DNA of 64,000 nt, from the NCBI RefSeq assembly GCF_947490095.1, contig NZ_CANLFS010000019.1:1-64000 (forward strand). The letters run 5' to 3'. The stretch comes from an uncultured Halomonas sp. (GTDB lineage: Bacteria > Pseudomonadota > Gammaproteobacteria > Pseudomonadales > Halomonadaceae). A program made the position numbers and the translations under genes. The notes beneath the pieces were generated by a model. The model did not search any database. It had not been told where the DNA came from and saw nothing but the letters and a program-made list of their open reading frames with translations. Numbering within the stretch: the first letter of the stretch is position 1; each line of letters begins with the position of its first letter. This document shows, one piece after another, positions 46,651 through 55,776 of this stretch.

Positions 46651-46935
46651 GGTGAAGAATCCTTGATGCGTTACGGCATCGGCATGTCTGATTGCCAAGG
46701 CTGGCGAGCGTTTGGGGTCAGCTTAAAATTAAAAAATGTGCATGGGCAGGCATGTTGTTAATCGCCAAACCAACAATATGCCGAGGCCCCCAATGCAGGG
46801 GCCCCAATTCTTGCACAAGATTCTGACGACTTCAGCCTCCCCCTGCATTCGGCCCGCATCAATGCCCTCGCCGCACGCTTCGAGGGGCTGTTGTCGGAGC
46901 AACGCAATAGGGATCTTCGACGCTAGCGCTAAAAT
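46651..46935. other. left flank of the GABA cassette, non-coding or gene remnant
   Basis: This gap of about 350 bp between ispH and gabT shows an AT-rich stretch near 46726-46740, then a 54-codon open frame on the plus strand without a start (46762-46926, including SLPLHSARINALAARF). I do not recognise the peptide. It could be the tail of a lost gene at the cassette border. No insertion sequence ends or target duplications are visible. Confidence 0.3.
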
Positions 46936-46936
46936 G

Positions 46937-46963
46937 CAAAACGGCCACTCATAAAGTGGCCGT
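46937..46963 (-). terminator. gabT intrinsic terminator
   Basis: On the minus strand a 9-bp stem ACGGCCACT / AGTGGCCGT with a 5-nt loop is followed by TTTTGCATTTT. It lies 34 bp past the gabT stop. Confidence 0.85.
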
Positions 46964-46997
46964 CGCGTCATGCGCTTGTTTGGTGGCTGCCAATGGG

Positions 46998-48284
46998 TCA
47001 GGCGAGGCTTTCCAGCGCCTTCTCGATGATGGCGAGACCTTCTTCGAGCACTTCCGGCTCGACGGTCAGCGGCACCAGCACGCGGATGGAGTTGGAGTAG
47101 AAGCCGCAGGACAGCAGGATCAGGCCCAGCTCCTTGGCCTTGGCACATACGGCGGCGGTGGCGGCCGGGTCCGGCTTGCCATCGGCATCGACCAGCTCGA
47201 AGGCGGCCATGGATCCCAGGTTGCGTGAGTGTGCGACATTCGCGAAGCGTGCTTCCCAGCTGGCGAAACGTGCCGCCAGCTGCTCGCCCATCCGGGCGCT
47301 ACGCTCGAGGATGTTCTCTTCGTGAATGACGTCAATGACGGCCAGCGCCGCGGCGCAGGACAGCGGGTTGCCGCTGTAGGTACCACCCAGCGACCCCGGG
47401 CCGGAAGAATCCATCACCTCGGCGGTACCGACGACTGCCGACAGAGGCATGCCGTTGGCCAGGCTCTTGGCCATGGTCATGATGTCGGCTTCGACACCGC
47501 TGTGCTCCATCGCAAACAGCTTGCCGGTACGCGCGAAGCCGGACTGCACTTCATCGGCGATCAACAGGATGCCATGCTCGTCACACAGTTCACGCAATGC
47601 GGTGAGGAAGCTCGGTGAGGCGACATAGAAGCCGCCTTCGCCCTGGACTGGCTCGATGACGATCGCAGCGGTGCGGTGCGGCGCGATGTCGGTCTTGAAC
47701 AGGGTACGGATCGCGTTCAGGGATGCTTCTTCGCTGATACCGTGAATCGGGTTCGGGTAGGGCGCACGGAAGATATCACCCGGCATCGGGCCGAAGTCAT
47801 TCTTGTACGGCAGCACCTTGCCGGTCATCGCCAGGGTCATCATGGTGCGACCATGGAAGGCGCCGTCGAAGGTAATGACGCCGCTACGGCCGGTGGCGGC
47901 ACGCGCGATCTTGATGGCGTTTTCGACCGCTTCCGCGCCGGAGTTGACCAGCAGGGTCTTGCGTTCCGGGCCACGCACCGGTGTCAGCTCGGCCAGCTTC
48001 TGGCTCAGCTGTACGTACGGGGCGTAGGAGATGACGCCCGCGGCGGTATGCATGACCTTATCGAGCTGCGCCTTGACGGCTTCCACGACCTTCGGATGGC
48101 GATGACCCAGGTTGAGCACGCCGATCCCACCGGCGAAGTCGATCCAGCGGTTGCCGTCCGCGTCCCAGATTTCCGCATTCAGCGCGGTGTCGGCGAACTG
48201 TGGTGTAGCGGTGACGGCACCCTTGGCGACGTACTTGTGCTTTAGAACATCGAGTTGTTCATTGCTCAGTTGAGAGTGGCTCAT
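46998..48284 (-). CDS. gabT: 4-aminobutyrate-2-oxoglutarate transaminase
   Basis: PLP enzyme converting GABA and 2-oxoglutarate to succinate semialdehyde and glutamate. The 428 aa show the class III aminotransferase pattern: NSGAEAVENAIKIAR, ITFDGAFHGRT, IVIEPVQGEGG, IADEVQSGFARTG, and the PLP lysine in MTMAKSLANGMPL. A clear ribosome binding site (GAAAGGAAAC) precedes the ATG. It follows gabD by 64 bp on the same strand, giving the two-step route from GABA to succinate. Its location inside the ispH-fkpB junction suggests acquisition by transfer. Confidence 0.95.
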   Translation of the reverse strand: MSHSQLSNEQLDVLKHKYVAKGAVTATPQFADTALNAEIWDADGNRWIDFAGGIGVLNLGHRHPKVVEAVKAQLDKVMHTAAGVISYAPYVQLSQKLAELTPVRGPERKTLLVNSGAEAVENAIKIARAATGRSGVITFDGAFHGRTMMTLAMTGKVLPYKNDFGPMPGDIFRAPYPNPIHGISEEASLNAIRTLFKTDIAPHRTAAIVIEPVQGEGGFYVASPSFLTALRELCDEHGILLIADEVQSGFARTGKLFAMEHSGVEADIMTMAKSLANGMPLSAVVGTAEVMDSSGPGSLGGTYSGNPLSCAAALAVIDVIHEENILERSARMGEQLAARFASWEARFANVAHSRNLGSMAAFELVDADGKPDPAATAAVCAKAKELGLILLSCGFYSNSIRVLVPLTVEPEVLEEGLAIIEKALESLA

Positions 48285-48348
48285 AACAGTTTCCTTTCTC
48301 GTCGCGGGTGGCATAGCGCGGGCCATGCCACCTTGTGTTGTTGAGGGT

Positions 48349-49842
48349 TTACAGGCCGCCGATGCAGACGTACTTGAGCTCGGTGAACTCTTCCAGGCCG
48401 TGGTGAGAGCCTTCACGGCCCAGTCCGGATTCCTTGATGCCGCCGAAGGGCGCGAGCTCGGTGGAGATCAGGCCTTCATTGACGCCGACCATGCCGTACT
48501 CCAGCGCTTCCAATGTGTGCCAGATGCGACGGTAATCGTTGGCGTAGAAGTAGGCCGCCAGACCGAAGGGCGTGTCGTTGGCCATCGCGATGGCCTCTTC
48601 ATCCCTGGTGAAGCGGAACACTGGCGCCAGAGGGCCGAAGGTTTCCTCATCCGCGACGACCATCTCAGTGGTGACATCGGCCAGCACGGTGGGCTCGAAG
48701 AAACTGTGCCCCAGGCCATGGGGCTTGCCACCCGTGACCAGACGCGCTCCCTTGCCGATGGCGTCATCGACGTGGCTCTGTACCTTGTTGACCGCAGCAT
48801 CATTGATCAGCGGGCCGATGGTATTGCCATCCACCAGGCCATCACCGACCTGCATCGCCGCGACACGCGTTGCCAGCTTCTCGACGAAGGCATCGTAGAC
48901 ACCGTCCTGAACGAGGAAGCGGTTGGTGCACACGCAGGTCTGGCCCGCATTGCGGAACTTGGAGGCAATGGCGCCATCCACGGCGGCATCGAGATCCGCA
49001 TCATCGAAGACGATGAAGGGGGCGTTGCCACCCAGTTCCATCGCGGTCTTCTTGACGGTGGAGGCGCACTGCGCCATCAGTTGCTTGCCCACTGGAGTGG
49101 AGCCTGTGAAGGACACCTTGCGGATCCGCGGGTCGGTGGTCAGCACTTCGCCGATCGCCGCCGGTTTAATGGCGGTGACGACGCTGACCAGGCCTGCCGG
49201 CAGGCCGGCCTCCAGTGCCAGATCCGCCAGCGCCAGTGCGGTCAGCGGGGTGGCTTCGGCCGGCTTGATGACCACGGCACAGCCCGCGGCGATCGCCGGA
49301 GCACACTTGCGGGTGATCATCGCCAGCGGGAAGTTCCACGGCGTGATGGCCGCCACGACACCGATCGGCTCGCGCAGCACCATCAAGCGCTTGTCGGCAC
49401 CGTGAGACGGCAACGTCTCACCGGCCATGCGCTTGGCCTCTTCGGCGAAGAATTCGATGAACGAGGCACCGTAGGTTACCTCACCACGCGACTCCGCCAG
49501 CGGCTTGCCCTGCTCCAGCGTCATCAACTGGGCGAGGTCTTCACGATGCTCTAACACCAGGTCGAACCAGCGACGCAGCAGCGCGGAACGCTCCTTCACC
49601 GGCACCTTCTTCCAGGCGTTGCCGGCGATCTCGGCGGCGGCGACGGCATCACGGGTATCATCGGCGCTGACCTCCGCGACACGGGCCAGTGCCTCGCCAG
49701 TCGCCGGGTTGGTCACGTTGAAGGTAGTACCCGTATCGCGGTGCTCGGTACCGATGAGTGCCGGGACGAAGGTGTCGCTGCCGGTTTCCGAGTTGACGTA
49801 GCGCTTCAGAAAATCGCTGGTCGAGAGCGATGAAAGGGGCAT
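48349..49842 (-). CDS. gabD: succinate-semialdehyde dehydrogenase (NADP+)
   Basis: Oxidises succinate semialdehyde, the gabT product, to succinate. The 497-aa aldehyde dehydrogenase has the NAD(P) motif FTGSTPVGKQL, the catalytic Glu in MELGGNAPFIVF, and the catalytic Cys in NAGQTCVCTNR; the second Cys two residues on is the redox-switch Cys typical of GabD. AITPWNFPLAMITRK is also diagnostic. An AGGAG precedes ATG 49842. It is the first gene of the gabD-gabT operon, whose promoter region contains the TAGACCAAT repeats. Confidence 0.95.
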   Translation of the reverse strand: MPLSSLSTSDFLKRYVNSETGSDTFVPALIGTEHRDTGTTFNVTNPATGEALARVAEVSADDTRDAVAAAEIAGNAWKKVPVKERSALLRRWFDLVLEHREDLAQLMTLEQGKPLAESRGEVTYGASFIEFFAEEAKRMAGETLPSHGADKRLMVLREPIGVVAAITPWNFPLAMITRKCAPAIAAGCAVVIKPAEATPLTALALADLALEAGLPAGLVSVVTAIKPAAIGEVLTTDPRIRKVSFTGSTPVGKQLMAQCASTVKKTAMELGGNAPFIVFDDADLDAAVDGAIASKFRNAGQTCVCTNRFLVQDGVYDAFVEKLATRVAAMQVGDGLVDGNTIGPLINDAAVNKVQSHVDDAIGKGARLVTGGKPHGLGHSFFEPTVLADVTTEMVVADEETFGPLAPVFRFTRDEEAIAMANDTPFGLAAYFYANDYRRIWHTLEALEYGMVGVNEGLISTELAPFGGIKESGLGREGSHHGLEEFTELKYVCIGGL

Positions 49843-49959
49843 GTGAAGCTCCTGTTGCTGGCCATTGTGACAGGTCACGAATGAGGGTCTGTGGGAATTC
49901 TTGCGTTACCCGACTGAACTGATGATGGACACGCTAACAGCGTCAGGCCAGATGGCGAA

Positions 49960-49995
49960 TAGACCAATTATATGTTTGACTAGACCAATCGGAAT
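49960..49995. promoter_or_regulatory. gabD promoter with two direct repeats TAGACCAAT
   Basis: TAGACCAAT occurs at 49960-49968 and 49981-49989, 21 bp apart, two helical turns. Between and overlapping them on the minus strand is a perfect -10 TATAAT (49967-49972) facing gabD, with no good -35. MocR/GabR-type regulators bind paired direct repeats and activate promoters lacking a -35, so this is the likely operator of the neighbouring regulator. The rest of the 349-bp gap (49843-50191) is AT-richer than its surroundings and holds no gene. Confidence 0.65.
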
Positions 49996-50191
49996 TGGCT
50001 GCGAATAAGCAGAACTGAATGGGCTTTCAGCCCTGTCATGTGCTCTGCCAATCGACCCGGCAATCGCTTGTTATGCGGCTTGCTTTAGCGCCCCTGCGAG
50101 GTGCCTAGCCGTGCGATTGATGACACAGCTTAACCTTGATAGCTGAGCCTACAATCCAGGCGTCATATCTGAACCTCAAACGGAGGCCAGC

Positions 50192-51667
50192 ATGGAACAG
50201 CCCGCGCTTGGTCCACTGATCGAATGCTACCGCCGTCAGCCACAGGCGCTGAGCAAGCAGGTACGGCTGGAGCAGGCGTTACTCGAAATGATTCGTGAAT
50301 ACTGGCCGGTAGGCGCACGACTTCCCCCGCATCGAAAGCTATGCGAGGCATTGGGCGTGGCGCGCAATACCTTGTCGCTGGCCATCAAGTCATTGATCGA
50401 GGAAGGCTATTTGCATACCGGTCAGGGGCAGGGCACCTGGACCCGTCGCCCACATGCCGGAACGTATAGCGCTGCGACGGCGGAGACAGCTGCTGCGCCG
50501 CTGCCGTTGTCTGATCGAGCTCGCAAGGTACTGAGTGGGCAGGGGGCGAGCCTGATCCAGAGCGGCGCCTTCGTACCGGGCATTCCCGACATCGCACGCT
50601 TCCCGATGCGCAAGTGGCGCCAGCTATATGCCAGCGTGACGGTGCCGCACAACACACTGCTGCTGTCGTATTCGAGCGGCGGCTATGGTCCGCTCAAGCG
50701 CGAGATTCGCGATTTCCTGCGTCGTTGGCGCAACATCGATTGTGATACCCAGCAGATTATCATCACCGAAGGCACCCACCACGGCATCGAACTGTGCGCG
50801 CTGGCGCTGGCGGACGCCGGCCAGCAGGTGGTGATGGAGTCTCCCTGCTACTGGGGAGCACGCAACGTCTTTCTGGCCGCCGGACTCGAGACGCAGCTGA
50901 TTCCCTGGCGGCCAGAGGGGGACATGGCGGGAATGGCTGGCCATAACCTCGCCTCGCTTCCGGCGACGCCGGTGCAGATCGCCTATTTCACCGGATCACA
51001 TCACTATCCCTTGAGTGTCCCCACATCACGGCGTGACAAGCTGGCACTCTGCAAGGCCTGCCAGCCCGCCTATATCCTCGAGGATGATTACGAGTTCAAT
51101 GGTGTTGATCATGGCGAGTTGCTGTTTGATCCTGACTCCCGCAACCGCCTGCTGGTGGGATCGTTTTCCAAGTTGATGTTCCCGGGCCTGCGGCTGGGCT
51201 ACCTGGTAGTGCCACGAGCGCTGGCGAGACCGATTAATCGGCTGCGCAGCGAGGTATTCCGTGAGGGGCGCATGCTGGATCAGGCGGTACTGGCACAGTT
51301 CATCGCCGATGGTGATTTCGATGCCTGGTATCAGCGCATTCAGCGTGACTATCTCGGCCGTCAGCAGGTGGTGCATGACCAGCTGTGCCAGGTAAAAGGG
51401 GTAATCAGCGTCTCGCCGCCGTCGCGGGGCATCAGCCTATGCGTACAATTGGAACCTGAAATTGACGATCAACGTGTCGCGCAACTGATGATCAAGGAGC
51501 ACCTTATCGTCAGGCCGCTGAGTTTTGTCTGCAGTGATGATGACTCTCGCCGAGGCTTGATTCTCGGCGTTGGTATGCTGGCGGGTGAGAGCCTGACTAG
51601 CGAGGTGGCACGGTTACGCCGCACGCTGGAAGGCATTCTGACGATGCGCGATATTCGTCTTCGCTAG
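50192..51667 (+). CDS. MocR-family (GntR-aminotransferase) regulator, GabR-like
   Basis: A 491-aa regulator: an N-terminal GntR winged helix (LEQALLEMIREYWPVGARLP, then LGVARNTLSLAIKSLIEEGY) and a C-terminal fold-type I aminotransferase domain with the PLP lysine in VGSFSKLMFPGLRLGYL and the Asp in EDDYEFN. GabR of Bacillus subtilis uses PLP and GABA to activate gabTD. Position, divergence from gabD, and the paired repeats in the shared intergenic region support that role. The ATG follows a perfect GGAGG. Ligand identity is inference. Confidence 0.88.
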   Translation: MEQPALGPLIECYRRQPQALSKQVRLEQALLEMIREYWPVGARLPPHRKLCEALGVARNTLSLAIKSLIEEGYLHTGQGQGTWTRRPHAGTYSAATAETAAAPLPLSDRARKVLSGQGASLIQSGAFVPGIPDIARFPMRKWRQLYASVTVPHNTLLLSYSSGGYGPLKREIRDFLRRWRNIDCDTQQIIITEGTHHGIELCALALADAGQQVVMESPCYWGARNVFLAAGLETQLIPWRPEGDMAGMAGHNLASLPATPVQIAYFTGSHHYPLSVPTSRRDKLALCKACQPAYILEDDYEFNGVDHGELLFDPDSRNRLLVGSFSKLMFPGLRLGYLVVPRALARPINRLRSEVFREGRMLDQAVLAQFIADGDFDAWYQRIQRDYLGRQQVVHDQLCQVKGVISVSPPSRGISLCVQLEPEIDDQRVAQLMIKEHLIVRPLSFVCSDDDSRRGLILGVGMLAGESLTSEVARLRRTLEGILTMRDIRLR

Positions 51668-51867
51668 ATATGAAAACGCCTCCGCCGGCCAAGGCGAAGG
51701 CTGGTCGTCGTTGCACCATGAAGACGAGCACCGAGGCTGCACTGGTGCTATTCTCGAAACCGATCGCGATGGGTACCCGCAGCCCGGCAAGGGTGTCGAA
51801 GGTCTTGGCCTCAAGGTCTTACCCCAGCGGCTGATCCTAGAGACGCCTCCCAGGAGAGAAACATGGC
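51668..51867 (+). other. orphan leader-like sequence ending in RBS and ATG
   Basis: Between the regulator stop and fkpB is a 200-bp stretch with local pairing: AGCACC/GGTGCT (51727-51732 with 51744-51749), GGTCTTG/CAAGGTC (51801-51807 with 51812-51818, two GU pairs), enclosed by GGGTA/TACCC (51771-51775 with 51820-51824). It ends in AGGAGAG (51852-51858) and ATG (51863), but the next bases are already the fkpB stop codon. It looks like the 5' leader of a gene that is no longer there. No Rfam family was recognised. Confidence 0.4.
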
Positions 51868-52329
51868 TCAGTGGGTGGTGGCCGGCGTTACCTCGATGAT
51901 CTCGACCTCGAAGGTCAGGGTACGCCCCGCCAGCGGGTGATTGAAGTCCACGTCCACCTGGTTGCCTTCGACGGCGCTGATCACGCCGGGCAGCTCGCCG
52001 CCGGCGGGATCGGCAAACGACATGACGGTGCCGATCTCCAGCGTCTCCTCGCCGAAGTCATCGCGTTTCAGGCGCTGGATATTCTGCGGGTTATGCTGGC
52101 CGAAGGCATGCTCCGGGGTGATCTCGAAGGTATCGCTCTCGCCGGCATGCATGCCCTTCATGGGATGCTCGAAGCCGGGCGGCAGGTTGCCGTCGCCCAG
52201 CTGGAAGGTGGCCGGAGCCTTGTCACGGGTGGAGTCCACCACGGTGCCGTCTTCCAGCTTGAGGGTGAAGTGCAGGGTCACTTCCATGCCCTCGTCGATA
52301 CGGTGTTGAGCGCTGCTGTGATCGGTCAT
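51868..52329 (-). CDS. fkpB: FKBP-type peptidyl-prolyl isomerase, SlyD/SlpA-like
   Basis: A 153-aa proline isomerase with an FKBP core (VTLHFTLKLEDGTVVDST, then GDGNLPPGFEHPMKGMHAG) and an insert-in-flap domain (EHAFGQHNPQNIQRLKRDDF). This is the SlpA/FkpB layout always found beside lspA and ispH in gammaproteobacteria. It follows lspA on the same strand (40-bp gap). Its stop codon marks the right edge of the apparently inserted GABA cassette. Confidence 0.94.
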   Translation of the reverse strand: MTDHSSAQHRIDEGMEVTLHFTLKLEDGTVVDSTRDKAPATFQLGDGNLPPGFEHPMKGMHAGESDTFEITPEHAFGQHNPQNIQRLKRDDFGEETLEIGTVMSFADPAGGELPGVISAVEGNQVDVDFNHPLAGRTLTFEVEIIEVTPATTH

Positions 52330-52369
52330 AAGGTCCAGGACTCGGTAAACAGAATGTCGAAAGGCTATA

Positions 52370-52858
52370 TCAGCCTCGCTTGCGGGCGCGACGCTTCTCG
52401 CCGAACACGGACTCCCAGATCAGGCCGATGGCCCCCAGGGTAATGCCGATGTCCGCCACGTTAAAGGCGGGATAATACCAACCCGCCGCGTGGAAGGAGA
52501 GGAAGTCGACCACGTAGCCATGCACCAGGCGGTCGTAGAGATTGCCCAGCGCCCCGCCGATGATCATGGCAAGCGAGGCGGCAAGCAGCACCTCATCGCG
52601 CTTGAGTCGGCGCATCCAGAGCGTCAGGCCGATGCTGGCCCCCACCGCGATGGCGGCGAACAGCCAGCGCTGCCAGCCGGGGTGGCCGGCCAGGAAGCTG
52701 AAGGCGGCGCCGGTGTTGTGCAACAGTGTCAGGTTGAAGAACGGCAGTACCTCCACCGGCCGGGCGTATCCCAGCCAGGCGGTGGCGGCGGCCTTGGTGG
52801 CCAGGTCAAGGGCGACCACCGCCAGCGTCAGCCATAGCCAGCGCAGCGGCCTTTCCAT
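52370..52858 (-). CDS. lspA: lipoprotein signal peptidase II
   Basis: Inner membrane aspartyl protease that cuts prolipoproteins before the lipidated Cys; it serves the several lipoproteins seen in this window (BamD, MFP, DUF2780, META). The 162 aa have four hydrophobic helices and the catalytic aspartates Asp118 (GYVVDFL) and Asp136 (FNVADIGIT), with NTGAAFSF and GGALGNLYDR. The start MERPLRWLWL is chosen from an open frame that extends antisense into other sequence. It follows ileS by 73 bp. Confidence 0.95.
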   Translation of the reverse strand: MERPLRWLWLTLAVVALDLATKAAATAWLGYARPVEVLPFFNLTLLHNTGAAFSFLAGHPGWQRWLFAAIAVGASIGLTLWMRRLKRDEVLLAASLAMIIGGALGNLYDRLVHGYVVDFLSFHAAGWYYPAFNVADIGITLGAIGLIWESVFGEKRRARKRG

Positions 52859-52931
52859 GGAGACTCGCTCGAGGGTGCCCGCCTCCGGGCACGCCTCGCC
52901 TCCCCTGTCACCGCGGGCCACTCTTCCCCCC

Positions 52932-55766
52932 TTACGCATAGTGGCGCGTCTCGCCGGGGCCATCCGGCAGGTTGCCGATGCAGCGGCCACAGAGGTCCGG
53001 GTGCTCCGGGTGGGTACCCACCTCTTCACGATGGTGCCAGCAGCGCTCGCACTTGTTGTTGGGGCTTTCCACCACGGCCACCTTGAGGCCCTCGAGCTCG
53101 GTGGCCTCGGCGCTGGCACCCTCGGCAAGCGGTGCCAGACGCACTTCGCTGGTCAGCATCACGAAGCGTAGCTCATCGCCCAGCTTGGCAAGGGTGGCCT
53201 GCAGGGCGTCGTCCACATAGAGGGTAACCTCGGCGGCCAGGCTGCCCTTGATCGCCTTGGCGTTACGGGCGTCTTCCAGGCACTTGTTGACCGCCTGCTT
53301 GACGTTGAGCACCCGCTCCCAGAAGTCGCGGCCCATCTCGGCATCATCGGCGAGCGTCGAGAGGCCGGTGTAATACTCCTCCAGCAGCACACTCTCGCCG
53401 CGCTTGCCGGGGATATGATCGAAGATTTCCTCGGCGGTAAAGCTGAGGATCGGCGCCACCCAGCGCGAGAGCGCCTTCACCACGTGGTAGAGCGCGGTCT
53501 GGGCGCTGCGCCGCGCTACCGAGTCGGCCTGGGTGGTGTACTGGCGATCCTTGATCACATCCAGGTAGAAGCCGCCCAGTTCCCGAGCACAGAAGCCGTG
53601 CACCTGCTGGTAGACATCGAGGAAGCGATACTCGTCATAGGCGACCTCGATACGCGCCTGGAGCTGGGCGGCGCGGTCCACCACCCACTGGTCCAGGGCC
53701 AGCATCTCGCCGAATGGCAGGGCGTCGACCTCCGGTTCGAAGCCGTTGAGGTTGGCCAGCAGGAAGCGCGAGGTATTACGGATGCGACGATAGACATCGG
53801 CGGTACGCTTGAGGATCTCGTCGGAGACCGCCATCTCCCCGGAGTAGTCGGTGGAGGCCGCCCACAGGCGCAGAATATCGGCGCCCAGCTTGTCCATCAC
53901 CTCCTGGGGCGCCACCACATTGCCCATCGACTTGGACATCTTGCGGCCCTGGGCATCCACGGTGAAGCCGTGAGTCAGCAGGCCGCGGTACGGCGGATGA
54001 CCATCGATGGCGCAGCCGGTCAGCAGCGACGAGTGGAACCAGCCGCGGTGCTGGTCGGAGCCCTCCAGATAGAGGTCGGCGCGCGGGCCGCTGTCATGGC
54101 CGTGGGGATGCGAGCCGCGCAGCACATGGCGATGGGTGGTGCCGGAGTCGAACCACACGTCCAGGGTATCGGTGACCTTGTCGTAGTCGGCGGCCTCTTC
54201 CCCCAGCAGCTCGGCGGGGTCGAGGCGGAACCAGGCATCGATGCCCTCGCCCTCGACGCGCTTGGCGACCTCTTCCATCAGCTCGACGGTGCGCGGATGC
54301 AGCTCCCCGCTGGCCTTGTGCAGGAAAAACGGAATCGGTACCCCCCAGTTGCGCTGGCGGGAGATGCACCAGTCGGGCCGGTTGGCGATCATGCTGTGCA
54401 GGCGCGCCTGCCCCCAGGCCGGCGTGAACCGAGTGGCCTCGATGCCCTCCAGCGCACTCTCGCGCAGGGTCTTGCCGTGACGGCCCTCCACATCCATGCC
54501 CACGAACCACTGGGCGGTGGCGCGGTAGATCACCGGCGTCTTGTGGCGCCAGCAGTGCATGTAGCTGTGGGTGATCGGCTTGTGGGCCATCAGTGCACCG
54601 ACCTCGTCGAGCTTGGCGACGATGTTCGGGTTGGCCTTCCAGATCATCTGGCCGCCGAAGAACGGCAGGCTATCGACGTAGACGCCGTTGCCCTGCACCG
54701 GGCTCTCGATCTCATCGAAGGTCATGCCGTGGGCACGGCAGGTCATGAAGTCATCCACGCCGTAGGCCGGCGCCGAGTGGACGATACCGGTGCTGCCCAC
54801 CTCGGATTCCACGTAGTCGGCCAGGTAGACCGGTGACAGGCGCTCATAGAGCGGGTGGCGGAACCGAATGCCATCGAAGGCCTCGCCCCGGGCGGTGGCG
54901 ACCACCTCGCCGCTCAGGCCGAAGCGTTCCAGGCACGATTCCACCAGGTCTTCGGCCAGCACCAGCAGGCGCTCACCGGTGTCCACCAGGGCATAGGTGA
55001 ACTCCGGGTGCATATTGAGCGCTTGGTTGGCGGGCACGGTCCAGGGCGTGGTGGTCCAGATGACGACCGCGGTGGCCTTGGGTAGCGCCGCCAGGCCAAA
55101 AGCAGCGGCGAGGCGGTCCGCATCCTCCACCGGGAAGGCCACGTCGACGGCGTCGGACTGCTTGTCCTGGTACTCCACCTCGGCCTCGGCCAGCGCCGAG
55201 CCACAATCGAAGCACCAGTTGACGGGCTTCAGGCCCTTGAACACATAGCCGGCCTCGACCATGTCGGCCAGCGCACGGATCTCACCCGCCTCGTTGGCGA
55301 AGTCCATGGAACGATAGGGGTTGTCCCAGTCGCCGACCACCCCGAGACGCACGAAGTCATCGAGCTGGCCCTGGATCTGCTCGGCGGCATACTCGCGGCA
55401 CAGCTCACGGGCACGTTCCGGCGCCAGGTGCTTGCCGTGGGTGGTCTCCACCTTATGCTCGATGGGCAGGCCATGGCAGTCCCAACCGGGCACATAGGGG
55501 GCATCGAAGCCGGCCAGGTTCTTGGACTTGACGATGATGTCCTTGAGGATCTTGTTGACGGCATGACCGATATGGATGCTGCCGTTGGCGTAGGGAGGGC
55601 CGTCGTGCAGCACGAACAGCTCCCGCCCCTGGCGCGCCTCGCGCAGGCGGTGATAGATATCCAGCTGCTGCCACCGCGCCAGCCGCTCGGGCTCACGCTT
55701 GGGCAGCATGCCGCGCATGGGGAAATCGGTTTCTGGCAGGTTCAGGGTGGCCTTGTAGTCGCTCAT
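52932..55766 (-). CDS. ileS: isoleucyl-tRNA synthetase
   Basis: Class I synthetase charging tRNA-Ile, with an editing domain that clears Val-tRNA. The 944 aa have HIGH ([10 protein letters not shown]), the CP1 editing region ([13 protein letters not shown]), KMSKSMGN, and a C-terminal zinc finger ([10 protein letters not shown] ... LCGRCIGNL). The start [11 protein letters not shown] at 55766 matches E. coli IleS and leaves 10 bp after ribF; an ATG at 55790 would overlap ribF. It is in the murJ-ribF-ileS-lspA-fkpB run. Confidence 0.97.
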   Translation of the reverse strand: MSDYKATLNLPETDFPMRGMLPKREPERLARWQQLDIYHRLREARQGRELFVLHDGPPYANGSIHIGHAVNKILKDIIVKSKNLAGFDAPYVPGWDCHGLPIEHKVETTHGKHLAPERARELCREYAAEQIQGQLDDFVRLGVVGDWDNPYRSMDFANEAGEIRALADMVEAGYVFKGLKPVNWCFDCGSALAEAEVEYQDKQSDAVDVAFPVEDADRLAAAFGLAALPKATAVVIWTTTPWTVPANQALNMHPEFTYALVDTGERLLVLAEDLVESCLERFGLSGEVVATARGEAFDGIRFRHPLYERLSPVYLADYVESEVGSTGIVHSAPAYGVDDFMTCRAHGMTFDEIESPVQGNGVYVDSLPFFGGQMIWKANPNIVAKLDEVGALMAHKPITHSYMHCWRHKTPVIYRATAQWFVGMDVEGRHGKTLRESALEGIEATRFTPAWGQARLHSMIANRPDWCISRQRNWGVPIPFFLHKASGELHPRTVELMEEVAKRVEGEGIDAWFRLDPAELLGEEAADYDKVTDTLDVWFDSGTTHRHVLRGSHPHGHDSGPRADLYLEGSDQHRGWFHSSLLTGCAIDGHPPYRGLLTHGFTVDAQGRKMSKSMGNVVAPQEVMDKLGADILRLWAASTDYSGEMAVSDEILKRTADVYRRIRNTSRFLLANLNGFEPEVDALPFGEMLALDQWVVDRAAQLQARIEVAYDEYRFLDVYQQVHGFCARELGGFYLDVIKDRQYTTQADSVARRSAQTALYHVVKALSRWVAPILSFTAEEIFDHIPGKRGESVLLEEYYTGLSTLADDAEMGRDFWERVLNVKQAVNKCLEDARNAKAIKGSLAAEVTLYVDDALQATLAKLGDELRFVMLTSEVRLAPLAEGASAEATELEGLKVAVVESPNNKCERCWHHREEVGTHPEHPDLCGRCIGNLPDGPGETRHYA

Positions 55767-55776
55767 ATTCTGGGGA

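Noticed and set aside
51712..51750. NtrC enhancer sites (TGCAC / GGTGC half-sites)
   Set aside because: Half-site spacing does not match the 17-bp NtrC consensus and no sigma-54 promoter (GG-N10-GC) was seen.
51711..51899. 62-residue gene across the MocR-fkpB gap
   Set aside because: It overlaps the fkpB 3' end on the other strand, lacks a ribosome binding site, and its peptide is unrecognised.
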